A stretch of DNA of 49,578 nt from Lachnospiraceae bacterium (GTDB taxonomy: Bacteria; Bacillota; Clostridia; Lachnospirales; Lachnospiraceae). The notes under the pieces are model-generated. The model was not told where the DNA came from and made no database searches. It worked only from the letters and a program-made list of their open reading frames with translations. Each line of letters begins with the position of its first letter. Position 1 is the stretch's first letter. Location of the stretch: the NCBI GenBank assembly GCA_017553035.1, contig JAFZNE010000118.1, forward strand, positions 1 to 49,578. Direction: 5' to 3'. Positions 1-8,491 of this stretch are shown one piece after another. A program made the position numbers and the translations under genes.

Positions 1-1
1 C

Positions 2-262
2 AAAGAGATCTTCGAAGGCAAATCACCGGATGATTTCGATGAGGAGACCATTTCGACGATCAACAAGTTCTTTGAGAACAGCCTCAATGTTTCCGAGACG
101 TCAAGACAGCTTTACATACACCGCAACACTCTTGTATACCGACTTGACAAGCTGCAGAAGATGACCAACCTTGACCTGAGGAAGTTCGAGGATGCCATAA
201 CATTCAAGATCGCCCTCATGGTAGTCAAATACATGAAATATGTCGAGAACCTTGAGTTCTGA
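2..262 (+). CDS. PucR/CdaR-type transcriptional regulator, C-terminal fragment
   Basis: The window opens inside this gene. The frame from base 2 stays open for 86 codons to TGA at 260-262. The segment ETSRQLYIHRNTLVYRLDKL is the signature of the C-terminal helix-turn-helix of PucR/CdaR regulators (HTH_30), in which the helix around IHRNTLVYRL contacts DNA. The sensory N-terminus lies outside the window, so the ligand cannot be told. It lies 84 bp upstream of ftsE, with a GC-rich hairpin in between. The family is well recognised; the specific target is unknown. Confidence 0.8.
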   Translation, partial: KEIFEGKSPDDFDEETISTINKFFENSLNVSETSRQLYIHRNTLVYRLDKLQKMTNLDLRKFEDAITFKIALMVVKYMKYVENLEF

Positions 263-298
263 TAAGGGATCGGCAGAACATTACGAATAAAGTATTTT

Positions 299-323
299 AG
301 GGGTGCTTAAACCTTGCACCCCT
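299..323 (+). terminator. hairpin between regulator and ftsE, possible weak terminator
   Basis: Perfect 8-bp stem AGGGGTGC (299-306) with GCACCCCT (316-323) and a 9-nt loop. It is followed by ATTAGTGCATTTT rather than a clean T-run, so termination is probably partial. It could let some regulator transcripts read into ftsEX. Confidence 0.45.
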
Positions 324-346
324 ATTAGTGCATTTTGGAGGCTGAA

Positions 347-1084
347 ATGGCTAAATATGACCTGTACAGGGAGTTGTCGCGCGATATAGAACCGCCGGTG
401 ATCTCTCTCGAAAATGTCACAAAGGATTATGTAGATGGCCTGCATGCCCTGAAGAACCTGACGATGCAGATCGAAAAGGGCGAGTTTGTTTTCATAGTCG
501 GAAGCAGCGGTTCCGGTAAATCAACACTTATCAGGCTTCTGCTGAAAGAGATCAACCCGACATCGGGAAAGATCATGGTAAACGGTAAGACTCTTTCGAG
601 ACTGCGTGAAAACAGTATTTGCAAACACAGACGCGGGATCGGTGTCGTATTCCAGGATTTCAGACTGTTGCAGGACCGTACGGTGTATGAAAATGTAGCA
701 TTCGCACAGCGTGTCATAGAAACTCCCGTTATCAAGATGCGACGGGAAGTACCGAGGATCCTGTCGGTCATGGGCCTTTCGGAAAAGATGGACAGATATC
801 CTTCGGAGCTTTCGGGAGGAGAACAGCAGAGAGTAGCGCTTGCGCGGGCCCTGGTCAACAATCCTGTGATCCTTCTGGCCGACGAGCCTACAGGTAATCT
901 TGATCCCAAGAACTCCTGGGAGATCATGCGGCTGCTTGAAGAGGTCAATCGCAGAGGCACTACGGTAGTTGTGGTCACACATAACAGGGAGATAGTAGAT
1001 GCCATGCAGAAACGCGTTATAACCCTGAATAAAGGCGTTCTTATCAGCGACAAGAAGGGCGGTTATTCGAATGCAAAAAATTAG
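347..1084 (+). CDS. ftsE: Cell division ABC transporter ATP-binding protein FtsE
   Basis: ATPase of the FtsEX complex, which sits on the inner face of the membrane and drives activation of a periplasmic or wall-side peptidoglycan hydrolase during division or elongation. The 245-residue protein has Walker A GSSGSGKST (52-60), a Q-loop region VVFQDFRLL (~100-108), which is typical of FtsE, signature LSGGEQ (155-160) and Walker B ILLADEP (175-181). The start is ATG 347, with GGAGG at 337-341 five bases before it; an in-frame TTG at 335 would place the Shine-Dalgarno inside the gene. The end overlaps ftsX by 14 bp, so the two are translationally coupled. Confidence 0.96.
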   Translation: MAKYDLYRELSRDIEPPVISLENVTKDYVDGLHALKNLTMQIEKGEFVFIVGSSGSGKSTLIRLLLKEINPTSGKIMVNGKTLSRLRENSICKHRRGIGVVFQDFRLLQDRTVYENVAFAQRVIETPVIKMRREVPRILSVMGLSEKMDRYPSELSGGEQQRVALARALVNNPVILLADEPTGNLDPKNSWEIMRLLEEVNRRGTTVVVVTHNREIVDAMQKRVITLNKGVLISDKKGGYSNAKN

Positions 1085-1991
1085 TACGTTTTTCTACGGG
1101 ATCGGTCAGGGTATCAAGAATATTTTCCGAAACAGGATGTTTTCACTTGCATCGATCAGCACGATGGCGGCCTGCCTGTTTTTGTTCGGTGTATTCTATA
1201 TCGTTCTGAGCAACTTTGAATATCTTGTCAGATCGGCCGAGACCAATGTCGGACTTACGGTTTTCTTTGATGAAGGAACAACCGATGAGAGAATAAATGA
1301 GATCAGGGCGCTGATCCTGCGCCGTGCCGAGGTTCATAAGGTTGAGTATATCTCTGCCGAAGAAGCCTGGGAGGAATACAAGAACACCAAGCTCTCACCG
1401 GAGCTTGCGGAAACCTTCGGAGATGACAATCCGCTTGAGAATTCGGCGTCATTGACCGTTTATCTGAGCGATGTTTCGATGCAGGATGTCCTGGGCAGGT
1501 ATATCAAGAGCCTTGAAGGGGTCAGGAAGCTCAATGATTCCGCGGGGATAGCCGATTCCCTGTCGGGAATGAACAAGATAATTACGGTCGTTTCTGCGGC
1601 TATTATCATAGTCCTGCTGCTTGTTGCGACCTTCCTGATCGGGATGACGATATCTACGGGCGTTTCCGTCAGGAAGCAGGAAATATCGATCATGAAACTG
1701 ATCGGTGCATCCAATTATTTTATCAGGATACCTTATATTGTCGAAGGAATTCTTATCGGAATCATCGGAGCTGCGATCCCGCTTCTGATATTGAGACTTT
1801 CTTATTCGAAAGTTGTCGGAATGCTTGAGGAGAAGTTCTCGACTGTTCTGAACGTCGTGACTTTCCTTCCTCCGGAGCGTGTGATGAGGGTTTTGATCCC
1901 GGTATCGCTGCTGATAGGCGTCGGAATAGGATTTTTGGGAAGCGTGATAACGCTGAGGCGGCAGCTTAGGAAAATAGAAGTCGGTGTGTGA
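1071..1991 (+). CDS. ftsX: Cell division protein FtsX (permease-like)
   Basis: Membrane partner of FtsE. The 306-residue protein has a cytoplasmic N-terminus, a first membrane helix near residues 23-48, a large extracytoplasmic loop (~50-170), then three helices near 171-195, 218-240 and 275-297, which is the standard four-helix FtsX fold. The motif VRKQEISIMKLIGASNYFIR matches the conserved segment after the second helix. ATG 1071 lies inside the end of ftsE. FtsX has no transport substrate; its outer loop binds a hydrolase or adaptor, and the coiled-coil M23 protein directly downstream is the obvious partner. Confidence 0.96.
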   Translation: MQKISTFFYGIGQGIKNIFRNRMFSLASISTMAACLFLFGVFYIVLSNFEYLVRSAETNVGLTVFFDEGTTDERINEIRALILRRAEVHKVEYISAEEAWEEYKNTKLSPELAETFGDDNPLENSASLTVYLSDVSMQDVLGRYIKSLEGVRKLNDSAGIADSLSGMNKIITVVSAAIIIVLLLVATFLIGMTISTGVSVRKQEISIMKLIGASNYFIRIPYIVEGILIGIIGAAIPLLILRLSYSKVVGMLEEKFSTVLNVVTFLPPERVMRVLIPVSLLIGVGIGFLGSVITLRRQLRKIEVGV

Positions 1992-2013
1992 TTGAAAATA
2001 CGGAGTTTGTGAG

Positions 2014-3393
2014 ATGATCGGACATAACAGTCGAATTAGCCTGAAAATGCGTTTTCCTGCGGTCGCTCTCATAATCGTCTTCATTTTGACGACGATAATG
2101 GGACCGGCTTCACAAAGTTACGGTTTTACTCCCGATACCGCGGCCAAAGAAGCTTACGAAGCCAAACTGAAAGAGGCCAAGAAGCAGAAGGAAGAACTCG
2201 AGAAGAAAAAGGCCGAAACCGAAGAACTCAAGAAGCAGTACAGCCAGCAGCGTGATGATATCGAGAGTTATATCACCGAACTGGATCTGAAACTTAATGA
2301 TATTTCGCTGCAGATATTTGAACTCGGTCAGAACATCGAAGATGTGCAGGACGAGCTCGAACAGACCAAGGCCGATCTTGAAGATGCCAAACAGAAAGAA
2401 CGGGATCAGTATGATGTAATGAAAGCCCGTATCCGCTATATTTACGAGAACGGAGAAACCACTATCCTTGATGTTATCCTCGGTGGAAACGGTATCGAGG
2501 ATATGCTCAACCAGCTTGAATATCTTCAGGATATACAGCGGTATGATAATTCTCTGCTTGACAGATATGTTGCGGCCAAGGAGAACGTGGAAGACCATGA
2601 AGCGCTTCTTGAGGCCACACTTGAGGAACTGAACCTGCTGATGGAACAGGAAGAGTTCGAGCGGGAAACACTCGCCGAATTATATGACCTGAAAGCGGCG
2701 GAAATAGAGAATCTTACCAAACAGCTCGGGATCGCGGACGAGTATTTATTTACATACATGAGCGAGATCAGCAGCAAGGAGATGGAGATCGACCAGATCA
2801 TTGAGGCTGAGGAGAAGCGTGTAGAGGAAGAAGAGAAGCGCCGCAAAGAGGAAGAGGAGCGCTTAAGACGCGAGGAAGAGGAAAGACGTCTTGCCGAACA
2901 GAGAGCTGCCGAAGCGAACAGGACGAATACGACATCCAAGGTATATGACAAGGATGCGATCAATTATGTGGTCCAGACCGAAGAGACCGATCCTTACAAG
3001 ATGATCTGGCCGCTTCCGGGCGATCACAGGACATATTCGAAATTCGGATACCGCAAAGCTCCTACCAAAGGTGCGTCGACTTACCATCAGGGCTGGGATA
3101 TCGGCGGAGAATTCGGAGCACCGATAGTCGCAACTCTTGCCGGAACAGTTGAGGCTGCATCCTACAACTCATCGGGCGGTAATTTCGTCAGGGTCGACCA
3201 CGGGGGCGGACTGGTTACGGTTTACTGCCATATGTCCAAATTGAATGTTTCCCAGGGCGATCACGTCAAACAGGGACAGATCCTCGGATTGTGCGGCTCG
3301 ACGGGCGTTTCAACGGGACCCCATCTACATTTCGGAGTAAAGGTCAACGGGACATATGTGGATCCGGACCCGTACATAGGTCATCTGGAGTAA
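2014..3393 (+). CDS. EnvC-like murein hydrolase activator / M23 (LytM) peptidase with long coiled coil
   Basis: A 459-residue exported protein. A membrane anchor or signal helix (~12-33) is followed by long coiled coil (~40-260), a strongly charged Glu/Arg/Lys helix (~265-300) and a C-terminal LytM/M23 domain (~330-455). The zinc ligands appear intact: H358 and D362 in YHQGWDIGG, H406 in CHMS and H437/H439 in PHLHFG, so it may be an active endopeptidase rather than a degenerate activator such as E. coli EnvC. It follows ftsX by 22 bp, as in Bacillus-type FtsEX/CwlO and Streptococcus FtsEX/PcsB systems, and probably docks on the FtsX outer loop. Start ATG 2014 has GGAG about 8 bases upstream. 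Confidence 0.93.
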   Translation: MIGHNSRISLKMRFPAVALIIVFILTTIMGPASQSYGFTPDTAAKEAYEAKLKEAKKQKEELEKKKAETEELKKQYSQQRDDIESYITELDLKLNDISLQIFELGQNIEDVQDELEQTKADLEDAKQKERDQYDVMKARIRYIYENGETTILDVILGGNGIEDMLNQLEYLQDIQRYDNSLLDRYVAAKENVEDHEALLEATLEELNLLMEQEEFERETLAELYDLKAAEIENLTKQLGIADEYLFTYMSEISSKEMEIDQIIEAEEKRVEEEEKRRKEEEERLRREEEERRLAEQRAAEANRTNTTSKVYDKDAINYVVQTEETDPYKMIWPLPGDHRTYSKFGYRKAPTKGASTYHQGWDIGGEFGAPIVATLAGTVEAASYNSSGGNFVRVDHGGGLVTVYCHMSKLNVSQGDHVKQGQILGLCGSTGVSTGPHLHFGVKVNGTYVDPDPYIGHLE

Positions 3394-3424
3394 TAACCGT
3401 TAAGGATATGAACGGAGGAATATA

Positions 3425-4807
3425 ATGAATAAGAAGATTCTGGTCGGGATCATGATTGTATTTACATCGATATTTCTGATCTCGTGCAAAGGCATACTGG
3501 ACGGACTGAAAGAACTGCCTTCCGTAACGGATTCGGAAAAGGAAGAAAAGGATGATCCCCCTGTCAGCGGGACCGCGGGAAATAACAACACCGGCAGCAG
3601 CCGGCTGGACAATAACGGAACGAACGGCACAGACAATGATGTGACAACAACGCCTGCTCCGAGAGCCGATGTGGACAATCTGTTCGGCGATCACGGTGGA
3701 AACAGCAATGATACGGCTACCGATGAAGAAAAAAGAGCGCTGTTTGACAGCAAGCTTAATACGATAATGCAGTATATCGATACTTATTTTTATGATGAGG
3801 TCGATGACAATGTGATATATGATGCCATGCTCCATGCGGCACTGGCTTCGCTCGGCGATCCTTACTCGACGTACTATTCCCCTGAGGAATTTGATATGCT
3901 GATGGAAAGTGCGAGCGGAACATACAGCGGAATAGGCGCTACCGTGTCGCAGAATATCGAGACCGGAAAAGTTACGATAGTCAAGCCGTTTATCGATTCG
4001 CCCGCAATGAAGGCCGGCGTCCTTCCCGGAGACGAGATATATAAAGTTGAGGGAATGCCGATCGAAGGAATGGATCTGAATGAGGTCGTTTCGTATCTGA
4101 AGGGACCTGAGGGCACAAAGGTCAATGTGACGTTTATCAGGGACGAAGAAGAGATCGATATAACCATTACACGTGCCAAGATCGTGGTACAGTTTGTTTC
4201 GAGCAGGATGCTCGAGGATAATATCGGCTACATAATGGTTTCGGAATTCGAAGAGACTACTGCGGAGCAGTTTTCTCAGGCGATCGATGACCTTATGGCA
4301 CAGGGTATGAAGGGATTGATCGTTGACTTGCGCGACAATCCGGGAGGTTTGGTAAACGCCGTTGTGGATATGCTTTCGAGGATAACTCCGAAGGGTTCGC
4401 TGCTGGTTTATACCGAGGATAAATACGGATATAAGGATAATGAGTACTCTATGACCGAGGATCAGCTTTCGGTTCCCCTGGTCGTGCTCATGAACGGCAA
4501 TTCGGCGAGTGCTTCCGAGATATTTGCGGGCGCGGTACAGGATCTGGGAGTCGGCAAGATCATCGGAACACAGAGCTTTGGTAAGGGCATCGTTCAGTCG
4601 GTTATTCCGATCATGCAGGATATTTCCGGTATCAAGGTTACCAGTTCAAAATATTTTACTCCCAAGGGAGTGTGCATACATGGCGTCGGGATCACTCCGG
4701 ACGTGGTTGTAGAGCTTGATGAGGATCTGAAGAAGACATTGATCGAGATGCGCGATCATGATAACCAGATCGATGCGGCGAGGGAACTGGTCAAGAGTAT
4801 GGAATAA
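3425..4807 (+). CDS. CtpA-type carboxyl-terminal processing peptidase (S41), lipoprotein
   Basis: Extracytoplasmic serine protease. The 460-residue protein has a lipobox at its N-terminus (ISC, Cys ~21), a low-complexity Asn/Thr/Gly linker (~40-100), a PDZ domain (~155-235) and the S41 protease core. The catalytic pair is visible: S362 in NSASASEIFAGA and K387 in SFGKG, 25 residues apart as in Prc and CtpB. AGGAGG at 3414-3419 precedes ATG 3425 closely. It closes the ftsEX-hydrolase transcript, and S41 proteases commonly trim or degrade wall hydrolases, so a role in controlling the upstream M23 enzyme is a reasonable inference. Confidence 0.95.
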   Translation: MNKKILVGIMIVFTSIFLISCKGILDGLKELPSVTDSEKEEKDDPPVSGTAGNNNTGSSRLDNNGTNGTDNDVTTTPAPRADVDNLFGDHGGNSNDTATDEEKRALFDSKLNTIMQYIDTYFYDEVDDNVIYDAMLHAALASLGDPYSTYYSPEEFDMLMESASGTYSGIGATVSQNIETGKVTIVKPFIDSPAMKAGVLPGDEIYKVEGMPIEGMDLNEVVSYLKGPEGTKVNVTFIRDEEEIDITITRAKIVVQFVSSRMLEDNIGYIMVSEFEETTAEQFSQAIDDLMAQGMKGLIVDLRDNPGGLVNAVVDMLSRITPKGSLLVYTEDKYGYKDNEYSMTEDQLSVPLVVLMNGNSASASEIFAGAVQDLGVGKIIGTQSFGKGIVQSVIPIMQDISGIKVTSSKYFTPKGVCIHGVGITPDVVVELDEDLKKTLIEMRDHDNQIDAARELVKSME

Positions 4808-4855
4808 TCGGGCTTTCCGGGTATGGACCGGTTACCGGTAAATACGATAAGTAAA

Positions 4856-4898
4856 GGGCTCTGTCTGCATATACGCAGACAGAGCCCTGATTTAATAG
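4856..4898 (+). terminator. Strong bidirectional terminator between the S41 protease and the HIT gene
   Basis: Perfect 13-bp stem GGGCTCTGTCTGC (4856-4868) with GCAGACAGAGCCC (4875-4887), loop ATATAC, then a T-rich tail TGATTTAATA. On the minus strand the stem is followed by TTTACTT, so it probably serves the convergent HIT gene too. Confidence 0.85.
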
Positions 4899-4944
4899 TG
4901 TTATGGACGTGTCTGATGATCGTTTGGGCGAATAGCGGGAATTA

Positions 4945-5301
4945 TCAAACGAGAACTTCACCCATGTCTTTGCCGGCGAGAATGTGGAAATGCAGGTGAG
5001 GTACGGTCTGGCCGGCGTCTTTTCCGGAGTTGGAGATCACACGGAAGCCTCTTTCGGTGAGACCTTCCTGGCGGGCGATCTTGGCGATCGCGGTAAATAT
5101 ATGACCGACCAAAGCGGCATTGGAATCATCGATCTCGGCACAGGAAGTTATGTGTGTTTTGGGGACCACAAGGATATGAGTGGGCGCCTGGGGATTGATA
5201 TCTCTGAAAGCGTAGCACAGGTCATCCTCGTAGACTTTGTTTGAGGGAATCTCTCCCTTTATGATCTTACAGAATATACAGTTTTCGTCGTAGTTTGGCA
5301 T
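4945..5301 (-). CDS. HIT family protein (HinT-like purine nucleotide phosphoramidase)
   Basis: A 118-residue histidine triad protein, expected to hydrolyse AMP-lysine or AMP-N-type phosphoramidates in the cytoplasm. The HIT motif PHLHFHILAG gives H102, H104 and H106. The N-terminal CIFCKI pattern is the half zinc site seen in many HIT proteins, and length agrees with HinT. The start ATG (5301-5299) has AAAGGAG about 6 bases upstream on the minus strand. It is monocistronic, with its own promoter at 5339-5367 and the shared terminator downstream. Confidence 0.94.
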   Translation of the reverse strand: MPNYDENCIFCKIIKGEIPSNKVYEDDLCYAFRDINPQAPTHILVVPKTHITSCAEIDDSNAALVGHIFTAIAKIARQEGLTERGFRVISNSGKDAGQTVPHLHFHILAGKDMGEVLV

Positions 5302-5338
5302 GGTAAACTCCTTTCATTATTTTCTGCTGACTATTTAA

Positions 5339-5367
5339 ATCATAATCTTATCTTTTCTCAAATGCAA
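5339..5367 (-). promoter_or_regulatory. Sigma-A-type promoter for the HIT gene
   Basis: On the minus strand, -35 TTGCAT (5367-5362), 17-bp spacer and -10 TATGAT (5344-5339), 38 bp before the HIT start codon. Confidence 0.6.
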
Positions 5368-5414
5368 GCAAAAAGATCAACTTAAGCATGCTGAAAATCT
5401 TCATGAAAAAACAC

Positions 5415-5443
5415 TTGCGTGGCAGGGGAGTTTGTGTTAGTAT
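5415..5443 (+). promoter_or_regulatory. Possible promoter for the pheB-hom block
   Basis: TTGCGT (5415-5420), 17-bp spacer, TAGTAT (5438-5443). The match to consensus is moderate, but it is the best candidate in the gap before pheB, whose start lies about 70 bp downstream. Confidence 0.4.
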
Positions 5444-5515
5444 ATCTTTTGTGCACGGACAAATGTATTTATGATGTGGACACGTAAGGTATGTAAGTTA
5501 ATGAGGATGTTGCTT

Positions 5516-5959
5516 ATGGAGAAGGAACAATACTATCTTGTAAGGGAAAAAGCTGTTCCCGAAGTTTTGCTGAAAGTGATAGAAGCCAAGAGACTTCTCG
5601 ACTCGGGAAAGGTACAGACGGTCCTTGAGGCGACCGAAGCGGTCGATATCAGCCGGAGCTCATTTTACAAATACAAAGATGATATTTTCACCTTTCATGA
5701 TAACAGCAGAGGAAAGACGATCAATATCATGCTGCAGCTCGATGATGAGCCGGGGCTCCTTTCGGAGGTACTTGATGCCATCGCAAAATGCGGGGCGAAC
5801 ATCCTGACCATACATCAGTCGATCCCGATCGGAGGGGTGGCCTCGATCACGATAGGCATGGAGATGAGGCCGGGGACCGAAGAGATCGATGTGATACTGC
5901 ATGAAATAGGCATCAAAAGAGGTGTATCATCCATAAAGATCCTGGGACGTGAGGGATAG
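5516..5959 (+). CDS. pheB: ACT domain-containing protein, PheB family
   Basis: A 147-residue protein matching the length and layout of the Bacillus PheB family (UPF0735). The N-terminal half (~15-60) resembles a short helix-turn-helix, with the family pattern SRSSFYKYKD; the C-terminal half (~70-147) is an ACT domain, the small amino-acid-binding fold. In this family the ACT domain lies next to hom or obg-pheA genes and is thought to sense an aspartate-family or aromatic amino acid. Start ATG 5516 is chosen because GAGG lies about 9 bases upstream and the length then fits the family; a longer frame from 5471 has no ribosome site. hom follows after 17 bp. Confidence 0.85.
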   Translation: MEKEQYYLVREKAVPEVLLKVIEAKRLLDSGKVQTVLEATEAVDISRSSFYKYKDDIFTFHDNSRGKTINIMLQLDDEPGLLSEVLDAIAKCGANILTIHQSIPIGGVASITIGMEMRPGTEEIDVILHEIGIKRGVSSIKILGREG

Positions 5960-5976
5960 AAGGAGGATTTATAAAT

Positions 5977-7179
5977 ATGAATATTGCGATACTCGGATAT
6001 GGAACCGTAGGTTCGGGAGTGTATGAAGTACTCCAGATGAATCGTTCTTATATAGCAAAATGTGCCGGCGAAGAGCTGAATGTCAAGTATGTGCTTGATC
6101 TGCGCGAGTTTCCGGGACAGCCGGTCATGAAGGTCTTAACTCATGATTTTAACGATATCTTAAATGATCCGGAAGTCGACATCATCGCGGAGGTCATGGG
6201 CGGAGAGAACCCGGCTTATGAATTCACGAAGAAGGCTATCCTTGCCGGAAAGGCCGTATGTACTTCCAATAAAGAACTTGTTTCCAAGCATGGATCGGAG
6301 CTGCTCAGGCTCGCCGAAGAGAATAAGACCAATTATTTCTTCGAAGCAAGCGTAGGAGGCGGAATCCCGATCATACGCCCCATCAACAGATCCCTTACGG
6401 CCGATGATATCCTTGAGATACGCAGTATCATCAACGGCACCACCAATTATATCCTGACAAGGATGAAAGGTGACGGCCTTGATTTTGATGAAGCGCTGAA
6501 AGAGGCTCAGGACAATGGATTTGCGGAACGCAATCCCGCAGCTGACATAGAGGGTCTTGATGCGGCGCGTAAGACAGCGATCCTTGCTTCACTTGTAAAC
6601 CAGACTCAGGTAGAGTGTGATGATATTTACACCGAAGGTATCACGAAGATATCGGCTGCGGATATTGCCTATGCGAGCAGGCTGAAGGCCAAGATCAAGC
6701 TGATAAGCCTTATCAGGCGTATTGACGGCAAAACATACGCCAGCGTTTCCCCGCTGATCATCAACAACAGGTGTCAGCTTTACAATGTTGACGGTGTGTT
6801 CAATGCAGTCATGGTGAAAGGCAACGCGGTCGGAGACCTGATGTTCTACGGATCGGGCGCCGGCAAGCTGCCTACCGCAAGTGCGGTCGTAGGCGATATC
6901 GTTGAGGCGGCCAAGCATAGGCACATCAATGTGGTAACCATTTGGGATCCCGAAATATTAAAGCTTGCGGATATTGACGATCTGGTATATAGTTTCTTTG
7001 TCAGGGTTCCCGCTGCCCAGGCGGAGAATGCCAAGAGCCATATGAGGATCGATGTGATCGTGGACGCCGGCATCCCCGGAGAGTTCGCATTTGTGACCGA
7101 ACCGATGAGCGGAAGGGAATTTAAATCGAGAAGCAGTGAGCTTGAGATAATCTCAAGGATCAGGGCCGAACTGGCATAA
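5977..7179 (+). CDS. hom: Homoserine dehydrogenase
   Basis: NAD(P)-dependent reduction of aspartate semialdehyde to homoserine, the branch step to threonine and methionine. The 400-residue protein has an N-terminal Rossmann fold with GYGTVGSGV (7-15), the catalytic-domain signature around NGTTNYILTRM (~150-160) and the family segment GFAERNPAADIEGLDAARK (~180-198). The usual C-terminal ACT domain of ~430-residue enzymes is shortened here; the last ~60 residues only loosely resemble one. Feedback sensing may therefore fall to the separate ACT protein encoded just upstream. A strong AGGAGG precedes ATG 5977. Co-located with pheB and lysC. Confidence 0.95.
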   Translation: MNIAILGYGTVGSGVYEVLQMNRSYIAKCAGEELNVKYVLDLREFPGQPVMKVLTHDFNDILNDPEVDIIAEVMGGENPAYEFTKKAILAGKAVCTSNKELVSKHGSELLRLAEENKTNYFFEASVGGGIPIIRPINRSLTADDILEIRSIINGTTNYILTRMKGDGLDFDEALKEAQDNGFAERNPAADIEGLDAARKTAILASLVNQTQVECDDIYTEGITKISAADIAYASRLKAKIKLISLIRRIDGKTYASVSPLIINNRCQLYNVDGVFNAVMVKGNAVGDLMFYGSGAGKLPTASAVVGDIVEAAKHRHINVVTIWDPEILKLADIDDLVYSFFVRVPAAQAENAKSHMRIDVIVDAGIPGEFAFVTEPMSGREFKSRSSELEIISRIRAELA

Positions 7180-7228
7180 GAAATACAGGTTTATTTGCTA
7201 CTATTTTTACCGGAAAGGAAATGAATAT

Positions 7229-8440
7229 ATGCTGATAGTAAAGAAATTTGGCGGAACGAGCGTAGCCAACAAGGAAAGGATCTTCAATGTGGCAAGGCGC
7301 TGTATTGAGGATTATCAGAAGGGTAATGATGTGGTAGTCGTACTTTCCGCGATGGGTAAGTCAACCGATGAACTGATCGCGAAAGCAAAGGATATCAACC
7401 CGAATCCTCCGAAACGGGAACTTGATATGCTTGTAAGCGTAGGAGAGCAGATCTCGGTATCGCTGATGTCAATGGCAATGGCGAGCCTCGGGGTTCCCTC
7501 GATATCGCTCAACGCATTCCAGGTAGCGATGCACACCACTTCGGATTACACCAATGCCCGACTTAAGACGATCGATACCGAAAGGATCAGAAATGAACTT
7601 GATTCCCGCAGGATCGTCATTATCACGGGATTCCAGGGTATTGACAAGATGGACAACGTAACCACTTTGGGACGCGGCGGTTCGGATACCACGGCGGTAG
7701 CGCTTGCAGCGGTCCTGAAAGCGGATATGTGCGAGATCTATACCGATGTTGACGGTGTATTTACCGCCGATCCCAGGATCTGCGCAAACGCACGTAAACT
7801 GGACGAGATCACTTATGACGAGATGCTCGAACTCGCAAGCCTGGGAGCGGGAGTACTGCATAACCGTTCGGTTGAAATGGCAAAGAAATACGGAGTACAG
7901 CTCGTTGTACGTTCAAGCTTAAATACAAATGAAGGCACAATTGTTAAGGAGGATGCTAAAATGGAAAAAATGCTTATAAGCGGAGTTGCCTGTGATAAAA
8001 AGACGGCCTGCATCGCGGTTATCGGTCTTCAGGACCAGCCCGGCGTTGCGTTCAAGCTGTTCAATCATCTGGCAAATCATAATATAAATGTCGATGTTAT
8101 CCTGCAGTCGGTAGGCCGTGACGGCACCAAGGATATCAGCTTTACGGTTGATGAGGATAACGTTGAGGAAGCTGTTGCTGTTATGGAAAGACATCGCCAG
8201 ACCAGCCTGATCTGCGATAAGATCGATGTTGACCGCAATATCGCGAAGGTTTCCGTTGTAGGCGCAGGCATGACCTCCAATGCGGGTGTTGCCGCAAAGA
8301 TGTTTGAAGCTCTTTATGATGCCGGTATCAACATCAAGATGATCTCGACTTCGGAGATCAAGATCACGGCGCTTATCGACAGGAAGTATGTTGATGAGGC
8401 AATGAGAGCCGTACACGACAAATTCATCGTTAATCGTTGA
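7229..8440 (+). CDS. lysC: Aspartate kinase, alpha subunit
   Basis: Phosphorylates aspartate, the first step to lysine, threonine and methionine. The 403-residue protein begins KKFGGTSVAN (5-14), the ATP/aspartate-binding motif of the kinase domain, contains TLGRGGSDTTAVALA (~150-165) and ends with two ACT regulatory domains (~255-400), including GVAFKLFNHLANHNINVDVI and ISTSEIKITALI. Length and layout match class II aspartokinases such as B. subtilis LysC. An internal ribosome site and in-frame ATG at 7961 mark a probable beta subunit (listed separately). GGAAAGGA precedes ATG 7229. It lies 49 bp after hom, probably in the same transcript. Confidence 0.95.
   Translation: MLIVKKFGGTSVANKERIFNVARRCIEDYQKGNDVVVVLSAMGKSTDELIAKAKDINPNPPKRELDMLVSVGEQISVSLMSMAMASLGVPSISLNAFQVAMHTTSDYTNARLKTIDTERIRNELDSRRIVIITGFQGIDKMDNVTTLGRGGSDTTAVALAAVLKADMCEIYTDVDGVFTADPRICANARKLDEITYDEMLELASLGAGVLHNRSVEMAKKYGVQLVVRSSLNTNEGTIVKEDAKMEKMLISGVACDKKTACIAVIGLQDQPGVAFKLFNHLANHNINVDVILQSVGRDGTKDISFTVDEDNVEEAVAVMERHRQTSLICDKIDVDRNIAKVSVVGAGMTSNAGVAAKMFEALYDAGINIKMISTSEIKITALIDRKYVDEAMRAVHDKFIVNR
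7946..8440 (+). other. Internal translation start for aspartokinase beta subunit inside lysC
   Basis: AAGGAGG at 7946-7952 is a full-strength Shine-Dalgarno, eight bases before an in-frame ATG at 7961-7963. Translation from there would give a 159-residue protein made only of the two C-terminal ACT domains. In B. subtilis and related organisms, LysC is an alpha2-beta2 enzyme whose beta subunit is made in just this way, so the call follows established knowledge plus the sequence seen here. Confidence 0.85.
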
Positions 8441-8453
8441 GATGCGGCCGGTA

Positions 8454-8491
8454 TCAACCGATCCTTATTTCATTGTATAAGGTCTGGTTGA
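8454..8491 (+). other. Imperfect hairpin in the lysC-aminotransferase gap
   Basis: TCAACC (8454-8459) pairs with GGTTGA (8486-8491) and, inside, CCTTAT (8463-8468) with ATAAGG (8477-8482), separated by symmetric 3-nt bulges. A second small stem, GAAAGT with ACTTTC, follows directly. No T-run, so this is more likely an RNA stability or processing element than a terminator. Confidence 0.4.

Noticed and set aside
335-346. Upstream TTG extension of ftsE
   Set aside because: It would place the GGAGG site inside the coding region; ATG 347 fits better.
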